Shown: positions 1 through 11,799, numbered from the stretch's first letter. The stretch: DNA of 64,000 nucleotides from Vitis vinifera (GCF_030704535.1 NC_081819.1:21176001-21240000); one strand, 5' to 3'. Numbers and translations are program-made. The notes: generated by a model from the sequence alone, not told the origin.

Positions 1-1080
1 GTTGAGGAATGAATGATGTGAGTGTTGATACGCAGGATGAATCGTGTAGTAATCCCACTCGAATATTTGATAACTGATTCTGAGAATCTCAGTTCCCGGA
101 GTTATCTGCAAGCGTATCTCCCAAACGTTTCTGTCCGCAAGAATAGTGGTCTCAGAGAAAACAGTTTGACTTGTAGAGCAGAGGCAAAGAGGCTTACTGC
201 ATCTTGTCGGTTCCCACTATAAAGAACAGAGTAGTTGAATAGCTTCAATTCCTTGGAGAAAATTCAACCCATCTATCAGGCCACCCAGATTCGTCATGCC
301 AATTTGCTACTAGAATTGTGTCGGACGCATGAAAAGCTGAAGATTGAAATTCGAAACCCTAGCCTCACCCGAGCCATTCTGCAAACCATCGTATTGCGGA
401 TTTGGGGCTGAGGCGGTTGAAGCCGGATGTAGGTGTCAATGGCGGCAGTGGAATTAATGCAAATAAGGGAGATGTGATTTTTGAGGAAACGGGGTTCGTG
501 TGTTTGAGGAATGTAGCTTCAGAATCTCCAGATATTTTGATGCTCTGTGTTGGAATATTCAGAGGTAGTTTCAATGGATCAAAAATCTGATACAGGTATA
601 GCAATTACTTTGAGAAACGAATAGAAGGGAGAATTCTCTTCTTCTTGGACTGTTGAATTTCCTGAACAAGCACCCCTTTTGCAGTACTTGATGTCTCCAA
701 GTCCATCTGATCGTCCAATTTTGAGCCTTTCATGTGATGATCCCGGTTCATAGAACAAGGAAAATTCTGAAACTTGCTGATTATTTGTGGAAAAATCAGG
801 GATTGAAGTTCCACTCAAGCTATTGCCATGACTTAACCTCACCCAGTTTTCTGCAGTAATGTCTATTGTTCTACATAATATCTTGGTCTATAGAAGGCTT
901 CACTCAACATCAGCCTGCCCCGCCAGTCATTAGTATTGCGAAGAACTGGACAGTTTCACATTTGTACATGGTTATATTGAGCCTGTGATGATAATTTTTC
1001 ATGAGAGGGAGTTTACTTGAGTTGGGCTGTCTCATGAAAGCATCATACTTGCATGATTCCTGCGCTTAGTATTAGTACAA
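1..1080 (+). other. Decayed, unassigned sequence with short broken frames
   Basis: Short open stretches occur on the plus strand (22-222 and 402-590) and some on the minus strand, none longer than about 90 codons. The conceptual peptides look more like real protein than random sequence: charged and hydrophobic residues are mixed and there is little low complexity. I could not assign them to a family. The stretch directly precedes the CPSF160-like fragment and may belong to the same mosaic of captured or decayed gene pieces. No promoter or splice structure was convincing. Confidence 0.3.
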
Positions 1081-1082
1081 CT

Positions 1083-1965
1083 TTGGAGCAGCATCCTCTC
1101 ATATGGTTTGCTATTAATCTCCCACATAATGCTTACAAGCTTCTTCCAGTGCCTCCTCCAATTGATAGCAGCCAAGAGATACCCAAGTCAAATTTTTAGT
1201 GTGGAGCTTGATGATGCCAATGCAACTTGGTTATCAAATGATATGGCTATGCTGTAAACGAAAACAGGAGAGTTACCTTTTTGCTGACACTGGTTTGTGA
1301 TGGACGGGTTGTTTACAGACTCGGTCCTTTAAAGTCTAGGGCATCAGTGTTTACTTCGGGAATTGCTGCTATTGGAAGTTCATTATCTTTTCTAGGCAGT
1401 CAGTTGGGAGATAGTTTGCTTGTGCAATTTACTTCCATACCGTCTTCTAGTGTGGAGAAAAAGGTTGGAAATATTGAAGGTGATGTGCCTTCAGCAAAGC
1501 GATCGCGCAGGTCCTCTTCTGATGCTTTGCAAGATATGGTCAATGGTGATAAGCTGCCATTGTATGGTTTGGCTCCAAATAGCACAGAAACATCACAGAA
1601 GACATTTTCATTTTCAGTGAGTGATTCACTCATCAATGTTGGTCCGTTGAAAGACTTCTATGGTCTCCGAATTAATGCTGACCTAAAAGCAACTGGCATT
1701 GTTAAACAAAGTAATTATGAACTGATGTGTTGCTCGGGTCATGGAAAGAATGGTGCTCTCTGTATTCTGCAACAATCAATTCGTCCAGAAGGGATCACTG
1801 AGGTTGAACTTCCTGGTTGCAAAAGAATTTGGACAGTTTATCACAAAAACACACGTGGTCATAAGGCTGATTCTACCAAGATGGTTACTAAGGATGATGA
1901 GTATTGTGCGTACTTGATTATAAGCCCGGAATCTAGAACGATGGTACTAGAAACAGTTGAACTTC
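1083..1965 (+). pseudogene. CPSF160: CPSF160 (CPSF subunit 1) fragment
   Basis: The translated sequence matches the middle of plant CPSF160, the large WD/beta-propeller subunit of the mRNA cleavage and polyadenylation specificity factor, a nuclear 3'-end processing complex. Recognisable stretches include NLPHNAYKLLPVPPP, DDANATWLSND, FLGSQLGDSLLVQFT and the segment from SDSLINVGPLKDFYGLRIN to SRTMVLETVELL. About 35 residues seem to be missing after PPPID, and stops and a frameshift lie near 1196-1280. From 1281 the frame is open and runs on into SKI3-like sequence. No introns interrupt some 220 codons, although plant CPSF160 genes have many introns, so a transcript-derived origin is plausible. 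The identification is from memory of the family. Confidence 0.72.
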
Positions 1966-2790
1966 TTGATGAAAATGACTTTGCTCTGTCTGTGGCAATG
2001 GATCTAGCTGCAAGTGTTTCTGCCATAGAACAGACTTCTAGGGCCGCTTCTGTTAGTTTCATGCGTAAATTTCTGTATAAAATATCTGGGCAGGAATTAG
2101 CAATAATGGGCATTTTGAAAATGCTGAGATCGCTAGAATGCGCTGTTTAGTAGCACTTGGTAAACTGGTCAAACAAGGATCAGAGCACTGCCTTAGATCT
2201 GAAAATGGAATTCATCACCTTAGAAAAGCTCTTCACATGTTCCTTAAACAATGTTTTGATGAGGAATCTTCTCGGTTATTCTTTACTATTCTCTCACAAA
2301 GGGGAAGATGCTCATAATGCTAGTAGATGCTGTATTGTAGACCCCTCCCATTCTCCCAATAAAGAGAGTTCAAAATCAGCATTTAAGATCCTTGGTGCTA
2401 GAGCAGTTGTTTATTTTGCCAGTGGCAGTGAGCAACCAGAAATTCTCTTTCCCAACATGCAAATACTGGTGCATGAGTAGACCAGAGGCAATACCACAGC
2501 TACAGAAGTGTTTACATAGAGAGTCTTGGAACCATAATGCGCGTTACTTGTTGATACTTAATTTTCTACAGAAGGCACATGAAGAGGGATTTCTAAGACA
2601 TTTTTGTATTGTAATTGGACAGCTAAATTTTGTGGTTAATCCCAATCACTTATATTTAAAGAATGATACATGTTGCCAACATCGAAAATTCCAGTTGCTA
2701 CTTTGTGCCTCGGAAATCAGCTCGCAAGGTGGTGATTGTCATAGCTATGTCAACCATGCTAAAAATGCTTACTAGCACAAATACCGAGGA
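1966..2790 (+). pseudogene. SKI3: SKI3/TTC37-like TPR protein fragment
   Basis: Directly after the CPSF160-like sequence, and in the same frame at first, the peptide changes to DENDFALSVAMDLAASVSA..., then in other frames to RCLVALGKLVKQGSEHCL, ASRCCIVDPSHSPNKE, WNHNARYLLILNFLQKA and KFQLLLCASEIS. I recognise these as the C-terminal part of plant SKI3 (TTC37 homologue), the TPR scaffold of the Ski complex that feeds RNA to the cytoplasmic exosome. At least three frameshifts and several stops break it, and a stretch near 2110-2140 is missing. No intron separates the pieces. The 1281-2150 open frame is therefore a chimera of two unrelated genes, not a protein of its own. Family assignment is from memory and moderately sure. 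Confidence 0.6.
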
Positions 2791-4200
2791 CATCCCACCA
2801 AACTGCTTTGATAAATTCAGTGTAGAAATGAATGAGAAACATAATGTGAATTTTCTGAAGCTTGATGGTCTAGTGCAGGGAAGAAAGTTGTTTCTTGCCA
2901 GCTTGTAGCTTATCAAACGAATCCTTCTCAAGTACTTTTGACCGTTTCCTCCTAAGACCGAGGTTCCAGATGTGCCCTGTTCGCGAAGTTACTTCTCAAG
3001 CATTCAGTCTCATATGGATTTAGAGGAGAAATAATTGTCGTATTCTTGGTATGCATTTTATCGTGTTTCTGAAATAGACTTGCTGAATATAAAGGGTTAC
3101 CATATACTCCTTGAAGGAATTGGGGAAAATATTGGGTGGAGGTTCTCACTCTGATGCAGGGAATTCTTGTAATCATTCACAAAGAATCAGTGGTCAAATT
3201 ATGAGTGACTCATATGAAGAAGTGGACTCCTAATGATTCCGAGAAATTGGATTTTGATAACCAGCTTCAGAAACCATAAAATATATATGATGTTGGGTCA
3301 AGTGTTGACAAAGAAACTTCCATTGGATTCAATATCCTTAGAATAGAGAGAATAGAGAGCTTTTGGGCATAGGATGTCACCACTGTGGCCGTTACGAGAG
3401 CCACATTCTACAGACGGGCTGAGGCATTCAGGCATCAGTACATTTATTTCAGATCATTCAGAAGGGTACCCTACTGTCAGTAGGTTGTCAGCAAATGCAA
3501 GTTCTTCTCTGGCCGGGACAGGCTTTAGACCACTGATGGGGTCATCTCATGCTGGAGCATCAGATTTTGGGCTTTTGACAAATGCTAGTTCAGGGTCTAC
3601 TACTGGTACTGCTGGACAACAATGGCTTGTAGGAGCTGCATCACTATCTAAACAGTCACCAATGCACCAGCCAGAACATCTACAAGTTCATTCTTTGCCG
3701 CTCCCGATATAAAAGCCTTTCAATATATTCAAGACAGTTCAACGTAAGGTCTCATACAAAGAAAGGCACATCCCCAGAAACTCTTTCTGCCCACTCAGTT
3801 TCCATTTTGGGTACAATTTCAAAGAGTGTAAGATCATGATTCAAGCAGCAGACTCAAATGGCGATGAAGCCAAGAAAGCTCTACAGGAATCTCATAAAAT
3901 AGTACATGGTGCTCTCTATGTTATTTGGAAGAGAGAAAGGGGACCGGGGTTCTTTAAGAAATTGCAAGCTTAGATCCTGAAAACCATACTAAGCCCAGCA
4001 TTTCTTTTGATGATCAAGAAGAAAATTGCAGCAGGCATTTGAGTACTAATACTTGCAGCCTCCCCCAACTAAGCAAGAGCTGGAATTGTCACTTCCTTTT
4101 AGTTTCCACTGCCACCCATGATTAAATAGAGCCCTCAAGCTCTCTTCTAGAAGTGTCTTTGATATCAAATGCCCACCAGAATCCCCATTCAGTAACTGCT
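2791..4200 (+). pseudogene. Unidentified gene fragments, including a Ser/Gly-rich open stretch
   Basis: The plus strand holds broken frames that read like real protein. The longest (3374-3712, 112 codons) is rich in Ser, Gly and Ala and contains motifs such as STFISDHSEGYPTVSRLSA and SDFGLLTNASSGSTTG. Another piece near 3830-3960 reads IMIQAADSNGDEAKKALQES in one frame. I do not recognise the parent genes. The style resembles low-complexity linkers of large regulatory proteins. Stops and frameshifts make function unlikely. Confidence 0.35.
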
Positions 4201-4570
4201 TTAATGTGACCTCATGGATCAAAGAAGGGATTGAATGCAATGGGAAGCCCTGATGCCACTATTTGATTTGTTGGAAACATGGACGAGACAGCTGTATCAG
4301 AATCAACTACAGGGAAAGATGTCATGGACTCTGCTGTCATTGCTCGCCTTATTGAAATTTTAAAGACCCCATCCCCAAATTTGCAGAGAAAAGCATCTTC
4401 TATCCTTGAGTTCCTGACAATTATTGAGCAACACTTGAACACAATCCTCTCAGCAGACATTGAATCTGGTTTGGAAGCTGTTTTCCAACAGAAGATTTTG
4501 GACGATACAGAATCTGATATGGATGATCTGGAGCTTACATTCAGGAGTGGGAAAACTTGTGGTTAAGGTT
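4200..4570 (+). pseudogene. Armadillo-repeat protein fragment
   Basis: The open stretch 4279-4566 encodes MDETAVSESTTGKDVMDSAV followed by ARLIEILKTPSPNLQRKASS and ILEFLTIIEQHLNTILSADI. The helical Leu/Ile spacing and the LQRKAS..ILEFL pattern are those of an ARM repeat, and I recall this segment in a plant ARM-repeat superfamily protein. It ends with a stop at 4564. A few residues upstream are in another frame (MPLFDLLE near 4250), so a frameshift lies just before the apparent start. It is a short internal piece, not a gene, and the third recognisable gene source in this 4.5-kb mosaic. Confidence 0.55.
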
Positions 4571-5030
4571 TGTATAGGATTTAGTCTGGTAATATAAGAA
4601 CAAGAGGAAAGCAATCCAGCGGATCATCGAACATTTGGTGACTCATTGAAACTGACATGCATGGAGCATGTCTTTAGATTAGAAAAGACTGCAGAGTTTT
4701 GGCTCTCCATGACTCCATCTTCATCATTGGAAACCAGTCCATAAGAAAGAGAAAAGCAGATCAGAACTCCAGCTTTCCAGTGTGTAGAAAAGGACAGAAT
4801 GGCAGATGCAGTCGCTGAAGAAATGTTGATTCAAATTGAATTCTGCTTAATACAGGATCGGGCAGCCCACTGTCAATCCCATGAAAAACTGGTATGTATC
4901 CTTAAGAAATAAGCCACGCATTGGGGAAAGTGGGGGGTGCAAGTTTGATTCCAAAAAGGTGCAGCCGCACCATGGAATTGCATATAGACATAGCAAGCTC
5001 TACTCCCTCTTGGCCACCTTGCCACACATC
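4571..5030. other. Decayed intergenic sequence
   Basis: No credible gene is visible. Short frames on both strands (for example 4881-5105 and 4902-5126) overlap each other and have no family resemblance. The base composition resembles the mosaic of gene fragments on its left. Confidence 0.3.
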
Positions 5031-6074
5031 ATACTCCCAATGATTCTTCTTCTTTTTTGTGATCTTATACACTTTAAATTTGGATTTCAAAATCCTTTTC
5101 ATTAAAACAATTTCAGTTTTCTTCAAATTCCATCCTTAGGGATTTTTAGGCATAAAATTTAGATTTCAATGATCTTTTGCTACCACTTTCCTTCAGGCAT
5201 GCATTTTCATTATTTTCTTTTATTTTTCATGGTTTTCTCGATTTTCAACAAGCATGAATAAACTTCATAATTCCAAATCATGGAATTTATGCAATCAACT
5301 CATGCGAAATTAGTTAGGGCTTTGGTGGGGGCCCGACATTTATGATATTATCTTCAATATTGTTTGCTTGATATCTGATTGATTTTTTATTCTTCTTGAT
5401 GAAATACTTGAATTCACTTAATATTTATTGTTGAGATGCTCTTGTTTCCCATAGAGGAATACTAGCTTGCTATCCAGGTACGCTCTCTTCTCATCTATTT
5501 TTTTAGAACTCTATGGACTTGTATGTCATTAATGACCATTTCCATATTTGACGTGATTCTTGAATGTCTTGATATATGCCTGATTTGCTTGAATAAAACA
5601 AATGTTGTGTGATGTATCTCCAAACTAATCTCTTATGTTTTATGATAGTGCTTGGGAAGCCGTCCAGGTACGCATTTTTAACTCTCTTTAATTGTGATTT
5701 GATCTTGTTTGATATGTTATGTTTTTGGAATCACCTAGCCTACTTAGGTATCCATGATCGACCATTTAATTGCCACGCTTCCCTTAACTTAGTCAGTAGA
5801 GATCTCTTTAGGGCTTAGAGGGGTGCTACCTCCTAGAGGTACCTTCCCAATTAGTAACCTGATCCCCGGACCTAGACTCGGGTTTCTCAAAGACATGCTT
5901 TTTTCCAAAACTATGGAGTCACTTTTTAGGGTTTTTCTTTCTTGTTTTATTTTCCCTTTAAAATAAAAATAAAATAGGTGGCGACTCCAACTTTTTTTTA
6001 AAATTAATTTTTCACAAATAAAAAGCGAGTCTCGCCGATCGAGTGGGGACGCACATGAAAAATGCGGGTCCACA
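5030..6074 (+). mobile_element. Gypsy LTR remnant (same family as the LTRs at 22722-33064)
   Basis: The segment 5805-6074 matches the 3' end of the LTR at about 25000-25263: a GGGCTTAGAGGGGTGCTAC block, a CCTAGACTCGG block, AAAAAGCGAGT, and an end in GGGTCCACA. The following bases are not the tRNA-Arg-like primer-binding site seen at 25267, so the internal domain is missing and the piece may be a solo LTR or a fragment. The left boundary is uncertain; AT-rich sequence typical of the LTR begins near 5030. A short internal duplication (GGTGGCGACTCC near 5980) resembles the primer-binding site and may mark an old rearrangement. Confidence 0.55.
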
Positions 6075-6106
6075 ACTACCCACCCAGTTCTCAAATTTTC
6101 GTGCAT

Positions 6107-8687
6107 CTAAACCTTTAGAACTTGTTTATACTGATATTTGAGGACTTGCCTCAGTTAAATCTACATCTGGAGCGAAATATTTCATTCTTTTTGTAGATGA
6201 TTATTCCAGGCACACTTGGTTTTATTCATTACAAACAAAGGATCAGGCCTTTCCTATCTTTAAGCGATTCAAGCTTCAAATGGAGAATCAGTTTGACACG
6301 AAAATCAAGTGCTTATAGTTTGATAATGGTGGAGAATTTTGATCTTTTATGTCTTTTCTTCAAGTAGTTGGTATTGCCCATCGATTCTCCTGTCCATACA
6401 ACTCAACTCAAAATGGTAAAGTTGAGTGGAAGCACAAACACGTAGTTGAGACTGGGTTGGCTTTGTTATCTCATGCTTCCTTGCCAATGAAGTACTGGCA
6501 CTACGTTTTTTCAAACAGTAACTTTTCTTATCAATCAAATGCTAAGCAAAGTTCTCGAGTATGATTCTCCTTACTTCACTCTTTTTAGAAGGCATCCTGA
6601 TTATAAATCTCTTCGTGTGTTTGGCTGCCTCTGTTATCCTTTCATTCGGCCATACAACACTCATAAATTACAGTATAGATTTGTCCAATGTCTTTTGCTT
6701 GGCTATAGTTTGAATCACAAGGGGTTTTTATGTCTTGATTATGCAACTGGAAGAGTCTATATTACTCCCCACGTGGTCTTTGATGAATCAACTTTCCCAC
6801 TTGCTCAGTCCAAGTCTTCCATTTTGTCTAATGATACTTCAGCAGAAGGCTTTACCCTTGCCATTATAGCTCTTACTTTTTTTCCTACTTCATGTCTTCT
6901 CCTAGATTCAAATATCAGTCATAGTTCCATAGATTCTCATTCTCTATCCACAAGTGAAAGTCCTATTCCTACAGACTCTTCTTCACTTCTGGACACATCT
7001 AGTTTTTCTCCTGCTACAGATTTGCCACCTGAATCTGTTCCAGAACCTCAAGTCACTACTCCTGCTCTACGAATGACAACAAGGTCCATGAAGGTATAAC
7101 CAAGAAAAAGACCATTCTTGATCTCTCTGCCATAAAGGTTTCAGAACCATCTACTCTCAAACAGGCCTTCAAAGATCCAAATTGGACTAAAGCTATGGAA
7201 ATGGAGATTGCTGCTCTTCATCGAAACCATACTTGGGATCTTGTTAAACAACCACCCGATGTCAATGTGATTGGTTCTAAGTGGGCGTATAAACTGAAAC
7301 ATAAGCCAGATGGGAGTATAGAGAGGTATAAAGCCAGGCTTGTGGCAAAAGGATATAATCAGACTCATTGTCTAGACTATTTTGAGACCTTTAGTCTAGT
7401 AGTTAAGGCTATCACTATTCGCATCATACTTATTGTTGCTCTCAGTTTTAAGTGGGAAATTCGGCAACTTGATGTCCACAATGCCTTCCTCAATGATGAG
7501 TTAGAAGAACAAATCTATATGTCTCAACCTCTTGGATACTTCGACACTCAATTCCCAAATAGAGTGTGTAGATTGAAGAAGGCTTTATATGGCTTGAAAC
7601 AAGCCCCATGAGCTTGGTTTCAAAGACTCAGCTCAGCTCTTCTTTAGTGGGGATTCAGTTTGTCTCGGATTGATAGTTCTATGTTTCTACACTGTGGTCA
7701 GGCCACTACTTTGATAGTTCTTGTCTATGTTGATGATATAATCATAACAGGCAGCTCCTCCACACAGATTTCTTCTCTCATAGCTAAACTTGATTCAATT
7801 TTTGCCTTACGAGACTTGGGTCAACTCTCATTCTTTCTCGGTATAAAGGTTTCTTACAATGAAGGCTCTATGAATTTGAGCCAAACCAAATACATTTCAG
7901 ATCTGCTTCATAAAGTTGAAATGTTTGATACCAAACCGGCAAAAACACCCAGTACTGTTGGGAAGAACTTGTCTAAATTTGATGGAGATCCTATGGCAGA
8001 TGTTACTCATTATTGAAGTGTAGTAGGGGCACTTCAGTATGTTACCTTGACAAGACCTGATATAGCCTTTGTTGTCAATAAGGCATGCCAAGTTATGCAA
8101 CAACCAACCACAGCTCACTGGCTCTCAGTCAAACGAATACTTCGGTATCTAAGAGGAACAATGCAAGATGGGCTCTTGTTAAGTCCTTCAAGCAACTTGA
8201 CAACAGAGGGATTCACAGATGCAGATTGGGGTGCTCACCTTGATGATAGGCGCAGCTCAAGTGGATATCTCATTTATCTAGGAGGTAACTTAGTCTCTTA
8301 GTCCTCTACCAAACAAAAAGTAGTGTCTCACAGCAGTGCAGAGTCTGAGTATCGTGGCCTTGTTTTTGCTACTGCTAAGATTGTTTAGATGCAAGCCTTA
8401 TTTCAAGAGCTATGTGTGCCAAAACCTACAATACCTCTACTTTGGTATGATAATATCAATGCTTACCATATGGCAAAGAACCCTGTGTTTCATGCTAGAA
8501 CTAAACACACAGAAATAGACCTTCATTTTATATGAGATCAAGTCATGAGAGGAAAGATACAACTGCACTTTGTTCCCACTGAAGAGCAGCCAGTAGATTT
8601 ATTGACTAAGCATCTCACAAGTTCAAGGTTTTTGTCCCTCAAATCTCAACTTTGTATAGCTCCAAGACCTTTTCACTTGAGGGGGGA
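6107..8687 (+). pseudogene. Copia polyprotein, 5'-truncated and multiply stopped (Copia A)
   Basis: The frame starts inside the integrase core (ELVYTDI, then FVDDYSRHTWFY and FDNGGEF) and runs through the reverse transcriptase (NAFLNDELEEQIYM, CRLKKALYGLKQAP, LVYVDDIIITG) to the RNase H (FTDADWGAHLDDRRSSSGY, SSAESEYRG) and a C-terminal end before the polypurine tract. Gag, protease and most of the integrase N-terminus are absent. Frame changes near 6540 and 7100 separate the integrase from the RT. In the main frame there are stops at 6139, 6316, 6340, 7609, 7645, 8014, 8299, 8386 and 8533. Where the conserved residue is obvious (Trp, Arg or Gln), each fits a C-to-T or G-to-A change. The element cannot be autonomous. 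Confidence 0.9.
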
Positions 8688-8927
8688 TGATAAGCCAAGA
8701 AAAGAGGAATTAGTTACTGATCTCACGAGATGAAGCCCACTTGTTATTTGTTAGCTTTATTGTTATTGGTTTGTTATTTTATCAACTGTATTTTAGTTGT
8801 ACCAGCTGTTATTACAACATGTCTCCATCTGTTGTAACAAAGTTCTTTGAACAATATATATATTCAATTTCTCTCTCTTGCTTCAAAAACAAAGAGAGCA
8901 GAGTTTCAGTTTCATCTTTTCTATCTC
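8688..8927 (+). repeat. 3' LTR of Copia A
   Basis: A polypurine tract (TTGAGGGGGGA, 8678-8687 region) is followed by a TG start at 8688, as expected for a 3' LTR. The sequence runs to the point where host sequence shared with 40430 and 59568 resumes (ACAGGTGGAATTTGG). The LTR is about 240 bp and AT-rich, with a TATATATA stretch near 8856. There is no matching 5' LTR because the left half of the element is lost. Confidence 0.7.
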
Positions 8928-10251
8928 GTATAAACAGGTGGAATTTGGAAGCGCCTTCAAAAGAAATCAATCGAGAGGTTGAGAAAAATTAAAGAAAAAA
9001 AAAGAAAGAAAGAAATACGACAGATCAGGGAAAGGATCGAAGAGCCTAAAACTCAGTTTTGATTGTTCTACATTTTCCGATAAATTGATGAAGTGCAAGT
9101 CAAGTAAAGAGAACCGAACAAGTAGCGAAACTTAAAACTGAAAAACATCCAATTTTCATTTCATTTTCTTACATTTTCTCATAAACCAGAGGAGGTGAGC
9201 CACTATGCAATTCTTCCTTTTTTCAATTCTCTTTATTTTGAATTAACGAAGCCGAAGCTAAGTAGAAATCAAGAAATAAGAAGCGAAAAGTCTTGAGAGT
9301 GAAAGTTCTTCGATCTTGGCTCAATTTTCCTCATTTTTCTTGGCAACCAAACAGAGAAGAGACATACTTGTTTCCACAATCTAGAGCTTTCCACGGCTGG
9401 AGAAGACGACCACGATAACATTGACATTGCAGAGAACAGAGAGCTGACGAGGATTCTTGATCTAGCCATTTCGCCTCTTGGAGAAGGTCACTTGGCGACT
9501 GCTCGTCTTCGATTCGCTTCATCCCGACCATAACTCAAAGAGAGAGAGAAAAGAAGACTTCCTACAATTCTGATCCCTCTTGCTCCAGTTGTGGGATCCT
9601 TGCTCTTAACCCCCTTTTGAACATGAGTGGAAACAAAGCTGTGGGCTGTGCAACGAGAATTAAATCATCCTTCTATTTTTTATGTTCAAAAAATATAAAG
9701 CTAGAGAAATAAAGTGAAAGAAAGTAAAAAATAATAATAATTAAAATTCATAAATAAATATTTAATAATCTTAATAACTTTGAAATAATAAGAAAAATTT
9801 GTGAAGAATATTTTGAAAAGAAAAAAGTTTTCAAAAAGAACATTTAGAAAAAATATTTATTTTCCTTTTTTATATAAATAAATATAAATGGATTGAGAAG
9901 AACTTAAAATAATTTTAATGTAAAGTTAATTTTAGATCATTTTAATAAGTTGGTATTAGATTAAAGTATTTTATTTAATTGAATGTATCCAATTTATAAT
10001 TTATAGGTTTTCTACTAATTTTAGAAAATACAAATCATTGAGAAAAAAATTTATATACTTTTACAAAAATATAATTTTCATATTCTTACATCACATTTTG
10101 GGGGTCGTAAAGATATTCTAGAAAATAGATCTTTTATTGTAGTTTTAAGTTTTAGAAATTAGTTTTGTAAGGTTTAATTATGATTCAATCACTTGATCTC
10201 AAAGAATAAATAATCAGGCATGATTAAGTATTTTTCAAATTCCGCTAGCTA
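8928..10251. repeat. Upstream region of F-box copy 1 (segmental duplicate)
   Basis: This stretch is colinear with 40430-40552 plus 44742-45952 and with 59568-60892. It includes a purine-rich tract, a conserved open stretch around 9398-9532 and about 600 bp of AT-rich DNA (9660-10250). It forms the long 5' flank of the F-box gene. The left edge is cut by the Copia A LTR. It holds no recognised gene. Confidence 0.85.
9398..9532 (+). other. Small conserved open stretch, unidentified (copy 1)
   Basis: The plus-strand frame reads AGEDDHDNIDIAENREL followed by [20 protein letters not shown], then P and a TAA stop. The same frame, with only a few residue changes, is open at 45095-45229 and 60013-60147. 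It has no in-frame ATG close by and lies about 1 kb upstream of the F-box start, so it might be part of an exon of another gene, a 5' untranslated region or a relic. I do not recognise the peptide. Confidence 0.35.
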
Positions 10252-10526
10252 ACGTGTCAAAATCTTATGGACACTGCAGCGAATCGCAGTGCACCACCAT
10301 GCAGAGGATCCAGGTCCTTACCCAAACTTTTGAATTAATCTTACGTGTCAAAATCTCATGCACACTGTGGGAAATTGCAGTGCACCGCATCACAGAGGAT
10401 CCAGGCCCTCATCCACACTTTTGAATCCAAGCGTTTCCCGCGTCTATAAATAGCGAAGCATGAACTTCTCAGAGCTCCGTTTGTGTTGTTTCTGAGGAGT
10501 GAGGATTGAGATTTGAAGAGGACAAA
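10252..10526 (+). promoter_or_regulatory. Promoter of F-box copy 1
   Basis: Two direct repeats of about 91 bp (10252-10342 and 10343-10433) each begin with ACGTGTC, an ABRE-like core, and each contain GCAGTGCACC and AGAGGATCCAGG. TATAAATA follows at 10445-10452, 82 bp before the ATG at 10527. The same layout is found at the other two copies, which supports a real promoter. Confidence 0.7.
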
Positions 10527-10883
10527 ATGGGGAAGCGAATGAGAAGAGAGAAGTCCATTTGCTGCTGCAAGTCTCCTCTCGCTGGTTTCTCCTGGTACTT
10601 GTACTCTCTTCAACTCTGCGAGTTTCTCTCTGAAATCAGCTCGAATTTCATGAAATTTTGAATATTTGGTTTGAATTCGGCACATTTATCTGTAAATCCA
10701 AACTCGAATTTCCTAGAGCTTTGAATTCGTAAATAATTTGATGAAACTTCATGATAATGTAAAATAGTTCCAGGCAATGAATATTTAGTTTGAATTCTAT
10801 CATATTTGATGTAGAAGAAGCTGTCTCTCTCTATTCTTTCTCAAAAACTCTACCGATTCCTCTTACAGATCCACGAGAATTTC

Positions 10884-11799
10884 TGTTGGGTTGGGTTATT
10901 TCCTTCTTGTGGAGGAAAGCCCAAAACCCAAACATTTAAGGCTTCTTAGGCCTTAATGTATAAAAGGGAAGAAGAAATCCTTTTCTCTTTTTCATCTTCA
11001 TCTTTGCAGCCCTAGGAGGAGGAGAGTAAGAAGAAAAAAAAAGAGAAAGTTAGAGAGAAAAAGAAAAAGAGCCACTGAATTTTTGAAGTTAGAGAGAAGA
11101 ACAACGCTGATTTCTTTTCTTTTCTTTACTGTCCAGATTTCATCAAACGGTCGATCCCGCTTCGTGTGTGGTCCGATCGACCTAAAATTTGAGGGAGAGA
11201 TTTTCAACTCATTGATCTCTAATCTGAACGGTGGAGATCGGATTTGGAGTTCCGAAAGGTTGTTGTTTCAGTCCGTGAACAGTGCGTCTTTGTCGCTGAT
11301 TTCTTCTCACCCGGGCAGTTCTGATCTTCAGCTTGATCGAGATTAATCCGTGGTCTGATCGAGATGATTTTTGGTTAGCACGTTCTTAACTCATTGATCT
11401 TCATTTTGAACGGTGGAGATTGGATTTGGAGTTTGGAACAGTGGTGATTTATGTCCGGGAACATTGACTCTATTTTGGTGAGATCTCTCTATTGTTTTAT
11501 GCAAGTTGTTTTGTATTTGCCAAGACTAATTGTCTTGAGATATGGCTGATGTAAACCTCTAGTTTCATCTAGAGAGAATTGTGTAACCCATTGATTATAT
11601 TAGTGGAGGGTTTAAGTGGCCTAAGGGTCCCATGGTTTTTACTTCTCACATTTGGGAAGGTTTTCCACGTTAAAAATTGTTGGTGTTCATATTCTTGTTG
11701 CATTGGGTGAATTGTTGCTACTCTATTAAATTGATTCCTATTAGGTTCTCACAAGAGGGGATAAAATCTGGTTGTGCATTGTTTGCGTTTATCCCATCA
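10884..11799 (+). repeat. 5' LTR of Copia B
   Basis: This LTR is 916 bp, begins with TG and ends in CA immediately before the primer-binding region. It has a segment of roughly 70 bp around 11601-11670 that the 3' LTR lacks; the 3' LTR instead carries a short duplication of GTTGCATTGGGTGAATTG. Confidence 0.92.

Noticed and set aside
1281..2150. 289-codon open frame as a novel gene
   Set aside because: Its two halves resemble two different known proteins (CPSF160 and SKI3) with missing parts and no start context; it is a chimera of fragments.
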